A stretch of DNA of 64,000 nucleotides, from assembly GCA_900546365.1 (NCBI GenBank), contig URCF01000009.1, positions 20,062-84,061 of the forward strand. The letters are read 5' to 3'. Each line of letters starts with the position of its first letter. Positions within the stretch are counted from its first letter, which is position 1. Shown here in pieces: positions 14,160-23,331 of the stretch. A model generated the notes under the pieces. The model searched no databases. It saw only the letters and a list, made by a program, of their open reading frames with translations, and was not told the DNA's origin. The position numbers and the translations under genes are program-made. The DNA comes from an uncultured Porphyromonadaceae bacterium. GTDB taxonomy: Bacteria > Bacteroidota > Bacteroidia > Bacteroidales > Muribaculaceae.

Positions 14160-16988
14160 TTATCTTGGACCTCGTCCGGGACCGCCGCCGTGGCCGCCGC
14201 CACCGGGACCGCCACCACCGGGACCGCGCCATGCGTTTCGGTCGGAGGGTTGGTTGCCTTTGCCGAAAGTGTTGAACCGGTAGGACACTGTGAACATGAA
14301 ATAGCGTGTGAGATTGTTGTAGCTTGTGTCGTCGATATAGTTGGCGGTTACGCTGCGGTTGATTGACGAACGCTGCTGCAGCAGATCGTAGGCCTTGACG
14401 GCAAGAGTGAGTGAGCGGTTGGCCAGCAGTTGGTAGGAGATGGAGGCGTTCCACATCCATTCGTTCTTGTCATACCCCTGGGCATATCCGCTGGTGGCGG
14501 TGTAGGTGAGGTCGCTGCTGAGAATCACACCAATGGGAGTGTAGTAGTAGGCAGAGAATGTGCCGCCATAGTTGTGCACCTTGAGGTTGGATGTACTGCT
14601 GAGCGAATTGTGGGTGTACTGGAGGGAGTAGCGTGGGCGCAGCTCAAACTCCATGTTGTCGGGACGGAAGGCAATTGAAGGCATCACATTGATTCCGAGA
14701 GTTCCGGAGCTGTTGCGCTCGCCGTTGTTGAATCCCACGGCGTGGTTGTAGTTGGTGAACAAGTGGGTTGACACCTGCCAAGCCTTGTTGCGCAGCGGCT
14801 GGGAGTAGATTACCATCCATCGTCCGTTCCACACACCGTTGACATTCTCGTAGGTGGTGGTCTGTGCACCGGTGGTGCGGTCGAATGTGGTTTTGGACAC
14901 TATGGAGTTCTGGGTCACCTCGAAGTCGGCCATACTCATTATGGAGCGTTGGTGCTCGGCGTTGAATGATTGGAAGCGCAGGCTGATCCAATGATTGAAT
15001 GTAGGGTCAAGATTAGGATTACCGACAACGATGCGCATGGGGTCGCTCATATCGGCCACCGGCTGCAGCTGGGTCATGGAAGGTTCGGAAGCGCGTCCGC
15101 GATAGGCTGCGTTAAAGGTGGTGGAGTTGTCAATCTTGAGACGGTAGCGCAGGAATGGTGCGAAGTTCCACACACGGCGCAGTGGAATACTTTTGGCACC
15201 GTTGATGAGGTTTTTGCTCCTGGACTGCGAGGGTACGGCGGTGATGCCCACATCCACATTATGTTTGCGCGACACATATTTATAGCCAAGGCGCAGCTCC
15301 TGGGTGAAGAAGTCGTTGCGGAATTGGTTGGATAGTGTGTCGTTGAACTGCAGGTTTGTGTAGTCGATCCATGCGCTCCAGTCATCACCCTCGCCGGGGT
15401 AGTGCACAGGGTGGTCGTAAACCAGCTTGTCGGCGTTGTTCCATTTGTACTGGACACGGTAGGCGAAAGTGAGGAAGTGGCCATTGGCGGCATTGCCTAT
15501 GGGTTCAGTCCACGACACACGTGCCTGGGCAAGGTTGCTCCATGTGTGGTTGTCGCCATATTGGTCGTAGAGGTCGATGGAGTCGGGGAAGAGATAGAAG
15601 CGGTTGCGCGAATAGCTGTTCTCGCGCTCTCTCACATCGGAGTGCTCGTAGCGGAGGTTGATGGAGAACGAGCGGCCGCGCTTGCGCTTGAAGTTGTGGC
15701 TGTAGATGAGGTTGGCGCCATATTCGAGCGAGTGACCGCGAGAGGAGTTGTCGTTGTATGTGGAGCTCACGTGGGTGCGCCTCGGGTCACCGGCAATGAT
15801 TAGCGAGGAGTCGATGCTGGCGCTGTTGTTGAGATTATATGAGATTCGTGGACGGAACTCCAAGGTGTTGAACGAGTCGGGTTGCCATTGTACTCTGAAG
15901 TCGGCACGCAGGTTATGGCCTTTATCGCGGGAGTTGGTGATGGAGTTGCTCCACGAAGTTGAGTCGGAGAAGAGGTACTGGCGGCTCTGGTTCTTGCGGG
16001 TGTCACGGTCGGTGTGGGAGTACATCACATCACCGCCCACGCGGAGAATTTCCTCCTTGCCCACATTGAAGTTCAATCCCAGCGCTTGCGACTTGTTTAT
16101 GCCGTTGGTGCCTCCGAAGCGGCGGAAACGGCTGCCATTGGAGTCGGTGAATCCAAGCTCGTTGGTATTGTTGAAATTACCGAGGAGGGTTATCTGGGTG
16201 CCGTTCCAGAATTTGTTGACATTGAACGAGCCTGTGTAGCGGTTGTCTGTGCCGTATCCGGCTTCGATGTTGCCGAAATAACCGTTCTTCATATCTTTCT
16301 TCACGGTGAGGTTGATCACAGTCTCATCCTCGCCGTCGTCCACACCTGTGAGCCGTGCGAGGTCGCTCTTTCGGTCCACCACCTGAAGCTTGTCCACCAT
16401 ACTCACAGGCAGGTTTTTGGACGCCACCTTGGGGTCGTCGCTGAAAAACTCCTTGCCGTCGATGAGGATCTTGGACACAGATTTGCCGTTGGCGGTGATT
16501 TTACCATCGGAGTCCACCTCCACTCCGGGGAGTCGTTTGAGCAGGTCTTCCACCACAGCGTTGGGTTGTGTTTTGTAGGAGTCGGCGTTGAATTCCACCG
16601 TGTCCTCCATCACCTTGATTTGAGTCTTGACGGCGGTTACGGTCACATCTTTGAGCTGGATGGACGATTCGGCCATCTGTATAGGCTCCATATTGATGTT
16701 GGATTTGGCCACTGTCACCGGGGTGAAGCTGGTGGCATACCCCACGTATGATGTTTCAATGAGGTAGTTGCCGGCTTTGACAGCGGAGAAGGTGTAGTTG
16801 CCGGAAGTGTTGGTTTTCACACCTTTCACAAAGGTGGAGTCGGAGGCCGTGAGCAGTCGCAGCGTGGCCTGTGGAAGGGGCTCTCCCATGTCGTCTTTCA
16901 CCAAGCCTGTGATGTTGAGCGCCATCGCGGAACTCACGCAGGTTAACAGTATTGACATAAGGAGCAGGATCCTACATGACGTTTTCAT
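14160..16988 (-). CDS. TonB-dependent-receptor-like outer-membrane beta-barrel protein
   Basis: 942 residues. Order: signal peptide (1-23); a carboxypeptidase-regulatory-like beta-sandwich (VKDDMGEPLPQATLRL... GNYTFSAVKAGNYLIET, about 28-105); a plug-like domain with LLKRLPGVEVDSDGKITANG; then a long outer-membrane barrel of the family 'outer membrane protein beta-barrel' with the sequence VNKFWNGTQITLLGNFNN early on. It is not a classic SusC: no SusD partner adjoins it. The C-terminus is unusual, a Gly/Pro/His tail (PGGGGPGGGGHGGGPGRG) after the last barrel strand. The ligand is unknown. A single gene with its own -7 element upstream. Confidence 0.85.
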   Translation of the reverse strand: MKTSCRILLLMSILLTCVSSAMALNITGLVKDDMGEPLPQATLRLLTASDSTFVKGVKTNTSGNYTFSAVKAGNYLIETSYVGYATSFTPVTVAKSNINMEPIQMAESSIQLKDVTVTAVKTQIKVMEDTVEFNADSYKTQPNAVVEDLLKRLPGVEVDSDGKITANGKSVSKILIDGKEFFSDDPKVASKNLPVSMVDKLQVVDRKSDLARLTGVDDGEDETVINLTVKKDMKNGYFGNIEAGYGTDNRYTGSFNVNKFWNGTQITLLGNFNNTNELGFTDSNGSRFRRFGGTNGINKSQALGLNFNVGKEEILRVGGDVMYSHTDRDTRKNQSRQYLFSDSTSWSNSITNSRDKGHNLRADFRVQWQPDSFNTLEFRPRISYNLNNSASIDSSLIIAGDPRRTHVSSTYNDNSSRGHSLEYGANLIYSHNFKRKRGRSFSINLRYEHSDVRERENSYSRNRFYLFPDSIDLYDQYGDNHTWSNLAQARVSWTEPIGNAANGHFLTFAYRVQYKWNNADKLVYDHPVHYPGEGDDWSAWIDYTNLQFNDTLSNQFRNDFFTQELRLGYKYVSRKHNVDVGITAVPSQSRSKNLINGAKSIPLRRVWNFAPFLRYRLKIDNSTTFNAAYRGRASEPSMTQLQPVADMSDPMRIVVGNPNLDPTFNHWISLRFQSFNAEHQRSIMSMADFEVTQNSIVSKTTFDRTTGAQTTTYENVNGVWNGRWMVIYSQPLRNKAWQVSTHLFTNYNHAVGFNNGERNSSGTLGINVMPSIAFRPDNMEFELRPRYSLQYTHNSLSSTSNLKVHNYGGTFSAYYYTPIGVILSSDLTYTATSGYAQGYDKNEWMWNASISYQLLANRSLTLAVKAYDLLQQRSSINRSVTANYIDDTSYNNLTRYFMFTVSYRFNTFGKGNQPSDRNAWRGPGGGGPGGGGHGGGPGRGPR

Positions 16989-17024
16989 TGTTGATACGGA
17001 TGTGGTGTGTTAGTAAATTTTTAA

Positions 17025-17032
17025 CAAAGTTA
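17025..17032 (-). promoter_or_regulatory. -7 element for the TonB-receptor-like gene
   Basis: Minus-strand TAACTTTG lies 36 bases before the ATG. No -33 partner is visible. Confidence 0.45.
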
Positions 17033-17144
17033 CTTTAAATAGACATTATGAATGTAAAATGGTTTAATCGCCTGCAATTTTTTTTGAAAAATGAACTTTA
17101 GCTTGCGTCGAGGCGTAATATATATACTTATAAGAGTGAAGATT

Positions 17145-17576
17145 ATGAAACTATTCGGCAAAATCATGACAATAGGGTGCGCCTTGACAGCGGGTTGGCT
17201 TGCTGCAGGGTGCGACTCGCTGTGGGACGCTGAAATGGATGTGTCGCCCGATTACTATGGTGTTGGCATTTCTGTGCCGACATACGGATATTATCCCGGT
17301 CCTCCGGCCATTGATCCCTCGCTGTGGAATCCCGGCGTGAGCGGTTGGGGATGGGGTGTGAATGTGCCGCCGCCATCCATCCCCGTGGCTCCTCCTCAGT
17401 GGGGTGTCCGTCCCGGCGTCCGTCCAAATGTGCCAACGGGTTATCTCCGTCCGGGTTACAACAGCTCATCAACCCCCTCTGTTACCCCTCCGGCAGCTTC
17501 CGATCCTCCTTCCGCTCCGGCGGTGCCATCGCAAGGCTCCGGCTATCAGCGACCCGCATCTGCAGGAAGGCATTGA
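17145..17576 (+). CDS. Small Pro/Gly/Tyr-rich lipoprotein, unknown function
   Basis: 143 residues from the ATG at 17145; a longer reading from 17091 only adds an unlikely N-terminus. The lipoprotein signal peptide ends in LAAGC, so the mature protein starts at Cys near residue 22. The rest is low-complexity, rich in Pro, Gly, Tyr and Trp (YGYYPGPPA, WGWGVNVPPP, GVRPGVRPNVP), with no domain I recognise. It is probably an outer-membrane lipoprotein with a flexible extracytoplasmic region. It stands alone, diverging from the TonB-receptor-like gene. Confidence 0.65.
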   Translation: MKLFGKIMTIGCALTAGWLAAGCDSLWDAEMDVSPDYYGVGISVPTYGYYPGPPAIDPSLWNPGVSGWGWGVNVPPPSIPVAPPQWGVRPGVRPNVPTGYLRPGYNSSSTPSVTPPAASDPPSAPAVPSQGSGYQRPASAGRH

Positions 17577-17596
17577 CAGAATTAGATATATATGCA

Positions 17597-17627
17597 AAGC
17601 GGCGGACCCTTGACGAGTCCGCCGCTT
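17597..17627. terminator. Shared stem-loop between converging genes
   Basis: Eleven-base arms AAGCGGCGGAC (17597-17607) and its complement (17617-17627) with a nine-base loop lie between the lipoprotein and GH2 genes. The T tracts on both sides are weak. Confidence 0.6.
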
Positions 17628-17645
17628 GATGTAGGCAGGTGGATG

Positions 17646-20600
17646 TTATCGGATATAGGTTTTCTTACCGTTCACGATATATATGCCGGGGAGCGGCTTG
17701 CCGGTGATACGGCGCCCCATTATATCGTAAATAACCGATGCATCATCCCCATAGTTTGGCATGAGTGGCACCTCATCGATGGCATCGGTGGCCTCGACAA
17801 TGTTGAGAGGAATGTCAATTGCCTGTCCTTCTTTGATGTCGGTTGCGTTGGGGCCTGACAGTGCGGCCCATGCATTTTGGTAAATGACGCGTATCCTACC
17901 GATGCACGGTGTGGCACCACCCGGCACCATGAGGTCATGTGCGATGTCAAGCACTGAGTTGTAGTTGGCGGTGATGTTGTCCGACGGTTTCATCTGACCG
18001 TAAGAACCTGCGAGCTCAAACTCGCCGCTGCCGGTGAAGTCGGTGTAGATATAGGCCTGGTTGTATCGGAAATCCTGAAGCACTGTTCCGGGGCTGCCGA
18101 GGTCGTTGCCGAGGAGGTGGAGTGTGAAATAACCTCCGCTCTGCACCTCAAGCTCGCGTGGCAAGAGTGTGTAGAATTCAGCAGGACATTCATCCCATGA
18201 ATGTTCTATGTCGGTGATGGCACCTACTGTTGAAACAGTTTTCAGATAGGCTTTGCGCTGTGAGTGAAGGGTTCCGTCAGGAATCTGGTAGTCAGCTTCC
18301 GCGTTGGGGTCGCGTAGCAGCACTTCTATCTCGATGTCGTAGGCCACACCTTCCTTGATATTGGTGGAGTTGGGGTCAGTGAGGTTTTCCCAAGCATTGG
18401 TGTAGATTACACGCAAGCGGGCATGACCGGAGGTGGCGTCCTCGGGTATCTCTATGCTCTGCTCAATGTTCATCACCTCATCGTAGTTGCCTATCACATT
18501 ATTGGCCGGTGGCACGTTACCATATCTTCCCACTTCCGTGAATTCGCCTGTGCCGTAGGCGTCAAGGAATATCACGGCGATGTTGTAGCGCAAATCCTGC
18601 ATCACCGAGCCTCGTGAGCCGAGGTCGTTGGCATTGAAATGGAATGTGGCGGAGTTTCCACGTATGATGGTGGGCTGCATATCGAGCAGGGTGTAGATGG
18701 ACTTCGGCGCAGCATCGGCTTGATAGCTGATGTCGTTGAAGGCACCTTCGGTGTAGATGCGGCTGACATAAGCTTTACCCTGGGCATGCATGGTGCCATC
18801 GGGAATCTTGTATTCCACCACACCTTCGGGTGCGGCTACGGATATGCGGAAGTCATATACGCGTCCGCTGGCAACCGGTCCATCGGCAACGGGTGTGCCG
18901 GTATCGGTGACCAGGCGAGCACGATATGTGCCCGATGTGATGCCTGGGGGGATATTGACAATCCATTGGCCGTTGCCGGACGATTGGAGCTGTTCGTCGC
19001 TGTCAAAGGTGTAGTCCTTGTTGAAGTCAATCCACAACGCGCTGTTGGTGTCGCCTGAAAATTCCGCGTTGATTATGGCCGGGTCATTTCCGTAAGGTAC
19101 AGTTGCCATCTGGTCGGTCAGCAAGGTATAAAGTTCCTCGGGAGCTTCGGCGGCGGCATAGTCCATGTTTTCAATGGCGTTTGTTGTGGCTATTGCTGTG
19201 GCGAAGATGTCGGAGCTGTTGCCTTGCGGCACACTGTATCCGGCGCCTTTGCCCATGATAGGAGTGATGCGCAGCTTGTAGGAGTATGTGCCTGAAGATG
19301 GCACAAGGTATTTGTCCAGCTGACCCGGGCCGCAGGAGGCGTTGCCGAGTCCCTTTTGCATATAGTCGAAATGCAGGAATATTTCCGGATGTGTTTCAAG
19401 ATCGAAGTCGTGGCGCACCTTCACGAAGTCCTGTTCGGTGGCGTGCAGGGCGGAGAATGATACCTGACCTTCGGTGTCAATGCGCATACCGAAGCCATTG
19501 TTGTTGGTAAGCTCCACAAATCGCATGTCCTCATGGTTGCCCATGGTTTGCGGACGTACGAAATGCTCGGCCATGTCGGTGACGGTGGATGAATACACTG
19601 CTGCCAACGAGCCGGTTTTTCTGTCAACGAAGTTGGCCAATGGCCCTCTGGCGAAATATTTCACATTTTCCAAGCCGGGCACGGTTGTCATGCCCAGCCC
19701 AAGCCGGTAAATCGATGATGTCTGTGGCGAAAAGCTTGCCTCCACATCTATGGTCGCGTCGGCATACACAGTGTAGGTGGTGGTGTAGGCGCAGAATCCC
19801 GAGCAGGTGTAGCTGCAGCTGATTTTCACAGCTTCTGCTCCAGAAGCATCGCCATTTACATATTCAATCGAGGGAGTGCCGGCACGGAAGGTGGGATTGT
19901 AAACTGATGACGGCATGGCGGCGTCATTCTCAATCCATCGCATATTGTTGAATTTCAATCCTTCTTCATTGGCTATTATCTCTTCGCTGAGATATTTGAG
20001 CGATGTGATGTAGCCTTGGCTGGAGAACTTGACGCTGAAGTTTTTGCCTGTGACGCTGAGACCGTCGTTTTCATCCGCTATAAGCGAATTGTCAAGTGCA
20101 GTTATCTCGGGAAGCGCCGGGCGCCCGGTGATTGTGAACTGGTCGGAGGCCACTTCGTGTCCGGCCTCGGCCCATGTGGCGGCTTGCTTGGTGACGAACC
20201 GGATGGTGAGCAGGTATTCGCCGTCCTCAGCTTCGGGTGCGGTGTAGGGGATGGTGAGTTGACCTGTTTCCTCCGACCGCAGATTGAAATCGGAAATGGT
20301 GCCGTTCTCTATGTCCACTCCATTTTTGCTGACGCTCCATTTTATGTCGAAGCCCGACAGGTCAAGGAAGTCGTAGGTGTTGTTGACAGTCACTGTCTTG
20401 GTGGCGGCATCAAAATCGCGAAGCTTGATGTAGCTGTACACATGTTTCACTTCGGCAAGCTTGGAGGTGGGCTCGCGCAATGGCCCCACGATGCCGTTGG
20501 AGCAGAAATTGTTCTGGTGGGGGCCGGAGAAATCATATCCGGTGTAGAACCCTTTGATGTTGCCTGACTTTATTTCATCAGGATTGTAAATGGCCTGGTC

Positions 20601-22379
20601 CACCCAGTCCCAGATACAACCGCCGATTGTACGCTCACTGTTTTCAATATATTCCCAGTATTCTGAAAGATTGCCGATGGCCTGTCCCATGGCATGGGCG
20701 TATTCACACAGGAAGTGCGGGCGGCTGTCGCCATTGGTGTCATCGGATATCATTGCTGAGTAGGCCGGATACATTCTGGAGGTGAGATCGGTGTAGGTCC
20801 ATGTGCCTTGGCCTTCATAATGAATCATTCTGCTGTCAAGCTCGCGGATGGCGTCGTAGCACCCCTTGAAGTTTATACCGCATCCACTTTCGTTACCCAT
20901 TGACCAGAATATCACCGATGGGTGGTTTCGGTCGCGGAGAACCATGCGCTGATTGCGGTCAACAAAGGCGTCACCCCACGAGGTGTTGGAGCTGAGCGAT
21001 GTGAGTGCATGACATTCAAGATCGGCCTCATCCATCACATATATACCGTAGTAATCGTGCATGGCATACATCTTGGCCGCGTTGGGGTAGTGGCTTGTGC
21101 GGATGGTGTTGAGATTGTTCTGCTTGAACATGAGCACATCCTTCAGCATCACATCTGTGGGCAATGCCCTGCCGTAGAGGGGGTGTGAGTCGTGGCGGTT
21201 GGCACCTTTGAAAAATATTTTCTTACCGTTGATGTACACGAACTTGCCAACTTGCTCTATATGGCGGAATCCGTATTTGGTGCTGAAAGCCTCGATTTCC
21301 TTGCCTTCGGAGTCCTTGAGGCTTACTACCACGGTGTAGAGGTTGGGTATTTCGGCTGACCACAGCTTTAATCCGCTTAGATTGGCGGTGAAGGTGAGTT
21401 TTTTTTCGGAGCCGGCCGGAATGTTGCTCAATGTCTGAGGCGAGAAGCTGTGGCACACCTCTCCGTTTGCGTCAAGCAGCTGCACTTCCGCGCTCACTGT
21501 GCTTGCCTCGTCGGAACGGTTGTCGATGTCGAGAGCCACATTTAGCTGTCCGGAGCTGTAGTCGGATGATTTGTCAAGAACGGATGTGATGTAATGGTCG
21601 CGCACAAATGTTCTGGGCACGGCTGTCAGAGTCACATCGCGGTATATGCCGCTCATACGAAACATATCCTGGTCCTCGAGATATGAGCCGTCGCACCAGC
21701 GGAACACCTGCACTGCAAGTTTGTTGGAGCCTTTGCGGGCCATTGCGGTGATATCAAACTCGTGGTCGGTGTTCGCGGCTTGGGTGTAGCCCACAAACTG
21801 GCCATTGACCCAGATGTATGCCGCCGAATATATGCCGCCGAAGTTCAGCAGCAGTGTATGGTTGTCCCAGTTCTCAGGTACTGTGAAGGTGGTGATATAC
21901 GAACCCACGGGGTTCACGCCGTAGTCGCTGTAGCTTGGGTGGCGACGGATGTAGGGCGGGTTTGTGGCATGGGGGTATGCCACATTGACATACAGTGGCA
22001 TATCATACCCCTGCATCTCCCAGTTGGACGGCACGGTGATATTGTCCCAGTCGCTGTAGTCGTAATCTTCCTCATAGAAGTCGGTGGGGCGCTTCGATGG
22101 TTCGTCCACAAAATGGAATTTCCAGACGCCGTTGAGATATTGCACTCTCGATGACTTGGTGTCAACCCATGGAGTGGTGTAGAACTCACGGTCGGCTTTC
22201 AATTCTTCAACATTTGCATAGGGCACTGTGGTGGCGTGGGCAGTTTCCTTGTTGACGGAAAATATAGCCTGGTTCTCCCAATAGTCTCCCCATGTCACCT
22301 CTGTGGATGCCATGATCCACGGTGCGAAAGCCAATGCTGCCATGCAGGTCAACATTCGCTTGATGCAGGATTTTTTCAT
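17646..22379 (-). CDS. Secreted GH2 beta-galactosidase with GEVED-like repeats and sorting tail
   Basis: 1577 residues, about 550 more than E. coli LacZ. Order: signal peptide (1-24); GH2 sugar-binding and Ig-like domains; TIM barrel with acid/base Glu497 in WSMGNESG and nucleophile Glu559 in FLCEYAHAMG; the LacZ C-terminal beta domain with ARGPLANFVDRK near 920; then a GEVED-like part (LWIDFNKDYTFDSDEQL, about 1085-1187); two tandem ~174-residue repeats (about 1188-1361 and 1362-1535) starting YKIPDGTMHAQGKAY and YQIPDGTLHSQRKAY; and a sorting tail (YDIMGRRI... PGIYIVNG). It is exported, probably to the surface, and should cleave beta-galactosides from host or dietary glycans. Exact substrate unknown. 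Confidence 0.88.
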   Translation of the reverse strand: MKKSCIKRMLTCMAALAFAPWIMASTEVTWGDYWENQAIFSVNKETAHATTVPYANVEELKADREFYTTPWVDTKSSRVQYLNGVWKFHFVDEPSKRPTDFYEEDYDYSDWDNITVPSNWEMQGYDMPLYVNVAYPHATNPPYIRRHPSYSDYGVNPVGSYITTFTVPENWDNHTLLLNFGGIYSAAYIWVNGQFVGYTQAANTDHEFDITAMARKGSNKLAVQVFRWCDGSYLEDQDMFRMSGIYRDVTLTAVPRTFVRDHYITSVLDKSSDYSSGQLNVALDIDNRSDEASTVSAEVQLLDANGEVCHSFSPQTLSNIPAGSEKKLTFTANLSGLKLWSAEIPNLYTVVVSLKDSEGKEIEAFSTKYGFRHIEQVGKFVYINGKKIFFKGANRHDSHPLYGRALPTDVMLKDVLMFKQNNLNTIRTSHYPNAAKMYAMHDYYGIYVMDEADLECHALTSLSSNTSWGDAFVDRNQRMVLRDRNHPSVIFWSMGNESGCGINFKGCYDAIRELDSRMIHYEGQGTWTYTDLTSRMYPAYSAMISDDTNGDSRPHFLCEYAHAMGQAIGNLSEYWEYIENSERTIGGCIWDWVDQAIYNPDEIKSGNIKGFYTGYDFSGPHQNNFCSNGIVGPLREPTSKLAEVKHVYSYIKLRDFDAATKTVTVNNTYDFLDLSGFDIKWSVSKNGVDIENGTISDFNLRSEETGQLTIPYTAPEAEDGEYLLTIRFVTKQAATWAEAGHEVASDQFTITGRPALPEITALDNSLIADENDGLSVTGKNFSVKFSSQGYITSLKYLSEEIIANEEGLKFNNMRWIENDAAMPSSVYNPTFRAGTPSIEYVNGDASGAEAVKISCSYTCSGFCAYTTTYTVYADATIDVEASFSPQTSSIYRLGLGMTTVPGLENVKYFARGPLANFVDRKTGSLAAVYSSTVTDMAEHFVRPQTMGNHEDMRFVELTNNNGFGMRIDTEGQVSFSALHATEQDFVKVRHDFDLETHPEIFLHFDYMQKGLGNASCGPGQLDKYLVPSSGTYSYKLRITPIMGKGAGYSVPQGNSSDIFATAIATTNAIENMDYAAAEAPEELYTLLTDQMATVPYGNDPAIINAEFSGDTNSALWIDFNKDYTFDSDEQLQSSGNGQWIVNIPPGITSGTYRARLVTDTGTPVADGPVASGRVYDFRISVAAPEGVVEYKIPDGTMHAQGKAYVSRIYTEGAFNDISYQADAAPKSIYTLLDMQPTIIRGNSATFHFNANDLGSRGSVMQDLRYNIAVIFLDAYGTGEFTEVGRYGNVPPANNVIGNYDEVMNIEQSIEIPEDATSGHARLRVIYTNAWENLTDPNSTNIKEGVAYDIEIEVLLRDPNAEADYQIPDGTLHSQRKAYLKTVSTVGAITDIEHSWDECPAEFYTLLPRELEVQSGGYFTLHLLGNDLGSPGTVLQDFRYNQAYIYTDFTGSGEFELAGSYGQMKPSDNITANYNSVLDIAHDLMVPGGATPCIGRIRVIYQNAWAALSGPNATDIKEGQAIDIPLNIVEATDAIDEVPLMPNYGDDASVIYDIMGRRITGKPLPGIYIVNGKKTYIR

Positions 22380-22424
22380 GGTATGAAATTTTGATTGGAT
22401 ATTGATTGCGTACTAATAATTTGT

Positions 22425-22455
22425 CAAATATAGTGAATTATTCTATATGCGCAAA
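22425..22455 (-). promoter_or_regulatory. Promoter of the GH2 gene
   Basis: Minus-strand -33 TTTG (22452-22455), 19-base spacer and -7 TATATTTG (22425-22432). The -33 box overlaps the T tract of the upstream terminator. Confidence 0.65.
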
Positions 22456-22493
22456 AAAAATATGGGACCGGGCTCACAGAGAGTCCGGTCCCA
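22453..22493 (-). terminator. Terminator of the efflux/lpxA operon
   Basis: Arms TGGGACCGG (22463-22471) and CCGGTCCCA (22485-22493), followed on the minus strand by a run of eight T. Confidence 0.85.
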
Positions 22494-22517
22494 TGTTATA
22501 GTGGGATGAAAAAATGA

Positions 22518-23303
22518 TTATTCGAGATCCTGAGGGATGGCCACAAGCTTGAGGTTGCAGTCGCGGATGAACGATACGATATTGTTGCGTACATCACCCT
22601 GCTCCACATCGGCTTCAATGCGCTTGAGGGCGTTGAACACCGATGTGCCTGTCTGATATACATGGCGGTAGGCTTTGGCCACATCATCAATCTGCTCTTC
22701 GGTGAACCCATGTTTACGGAGAATCACGGCGTTAACGCCGAAATAGGCCACAGGGTTGTGGGCCACGATGATGTAGGGGGGCACATTGCCACTGATGCGG
22801 CATCCGCCTTTCACCAGCACCCATGAGCCAACTTTGGAGTTCTCATGCAGTATCACCCCGCTTGACAGGATGGTGCATTCGCCCACCTCGGCATCGCCGG
22901 CAATTGTCACACCGTTGCCTATCACGCAGCGTCCCATGATGTGGGTGTCATGGCCAATGTGTGTTTCGGCCATGATGAAGCTGTCGTTTCCAATGCGTGT
23001 GCCACCTTCGGAGGTTATGCCTCGGTTGATGATCACGTGCTCGCGTATCACATTATTGTCGCCTATGTAGCAGAACGACTCATCGCCATTCCAGCGGAAA
23101 TCCTGCGGGTCGGCACCGATGATGGAGCCTTGATACACCTTGTTGTTCTTGCCCATACGGGTGCCGCGGATTACGCTGGTGTAGGACATTATCTCGCAGC
23201 CGTCACCAATCTCCACATTGGCATCGATGAACGCAAAGGGGTGAATTGTGACATCACGACCTATTTTGGCCGAGGGGTCAACGTGTGCTAATGGACTGAT
23301 CAT
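22518..23303 (-). CDS. lpxA: LpxA-family acyl-ACP--UDP-GlcNAc O-acyltransferase (divergent copy)
   Basis: 261 residues of left-handed beta-helix hexapeptide repeats, starting MISPLAHVDPSAKIG. The catalytic-histidine region is present as ETHIGHDTHIMG. The usual following HQF region is replaced by VILHENSKVG, and the C-terminus (about 190-261) differs from typical LpxA. The fold and NVPPYIIVAHNPVAYFGVN place it in the LpxA family, which adds the first acyl chain to UDP-GlcNAc in lipid A synthesis. No lpxC, fabZ or lpxD is nearby. It lies 28 bases after the efflux channel gene, so it looks like the last gene of that operon and may be a second, specialised copy. Confidence 0.8.
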   Translation of the reverse strand: MISPLAHVDPSAKIGRDVTIHPFAFIDANVEIGDGCEIMSYTSVIRGTRMGKNNKVYQGSIIGADPQDFRWNGDESFCYIGDNNVIREHVIINRGITSEGGTRIGNDSFIMAETHIGHDTHIMGRCVIGNGVTIAGDAEVGECTILSSGVILHENSKVGSWVLVKGGCRISGNVPPYIIVAHNPVAYFGVNAVILRKHGFTEEQIDDVAKAYRHVYQTGTSVFNALKRIEADVEQGDVRNNIVSFIRDCNLKLVAIPQDLE

Positions 23304-23331
23304 GATATGTATGAATTTAGGTAGTCAAGTT

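Noticed and set aside
14160..16988. SusC of a polysaccharide utilisation locus
   Set aside because: No SusD gene, no sensor and no hydrolase directly adjoin it, and the barrel family differs.
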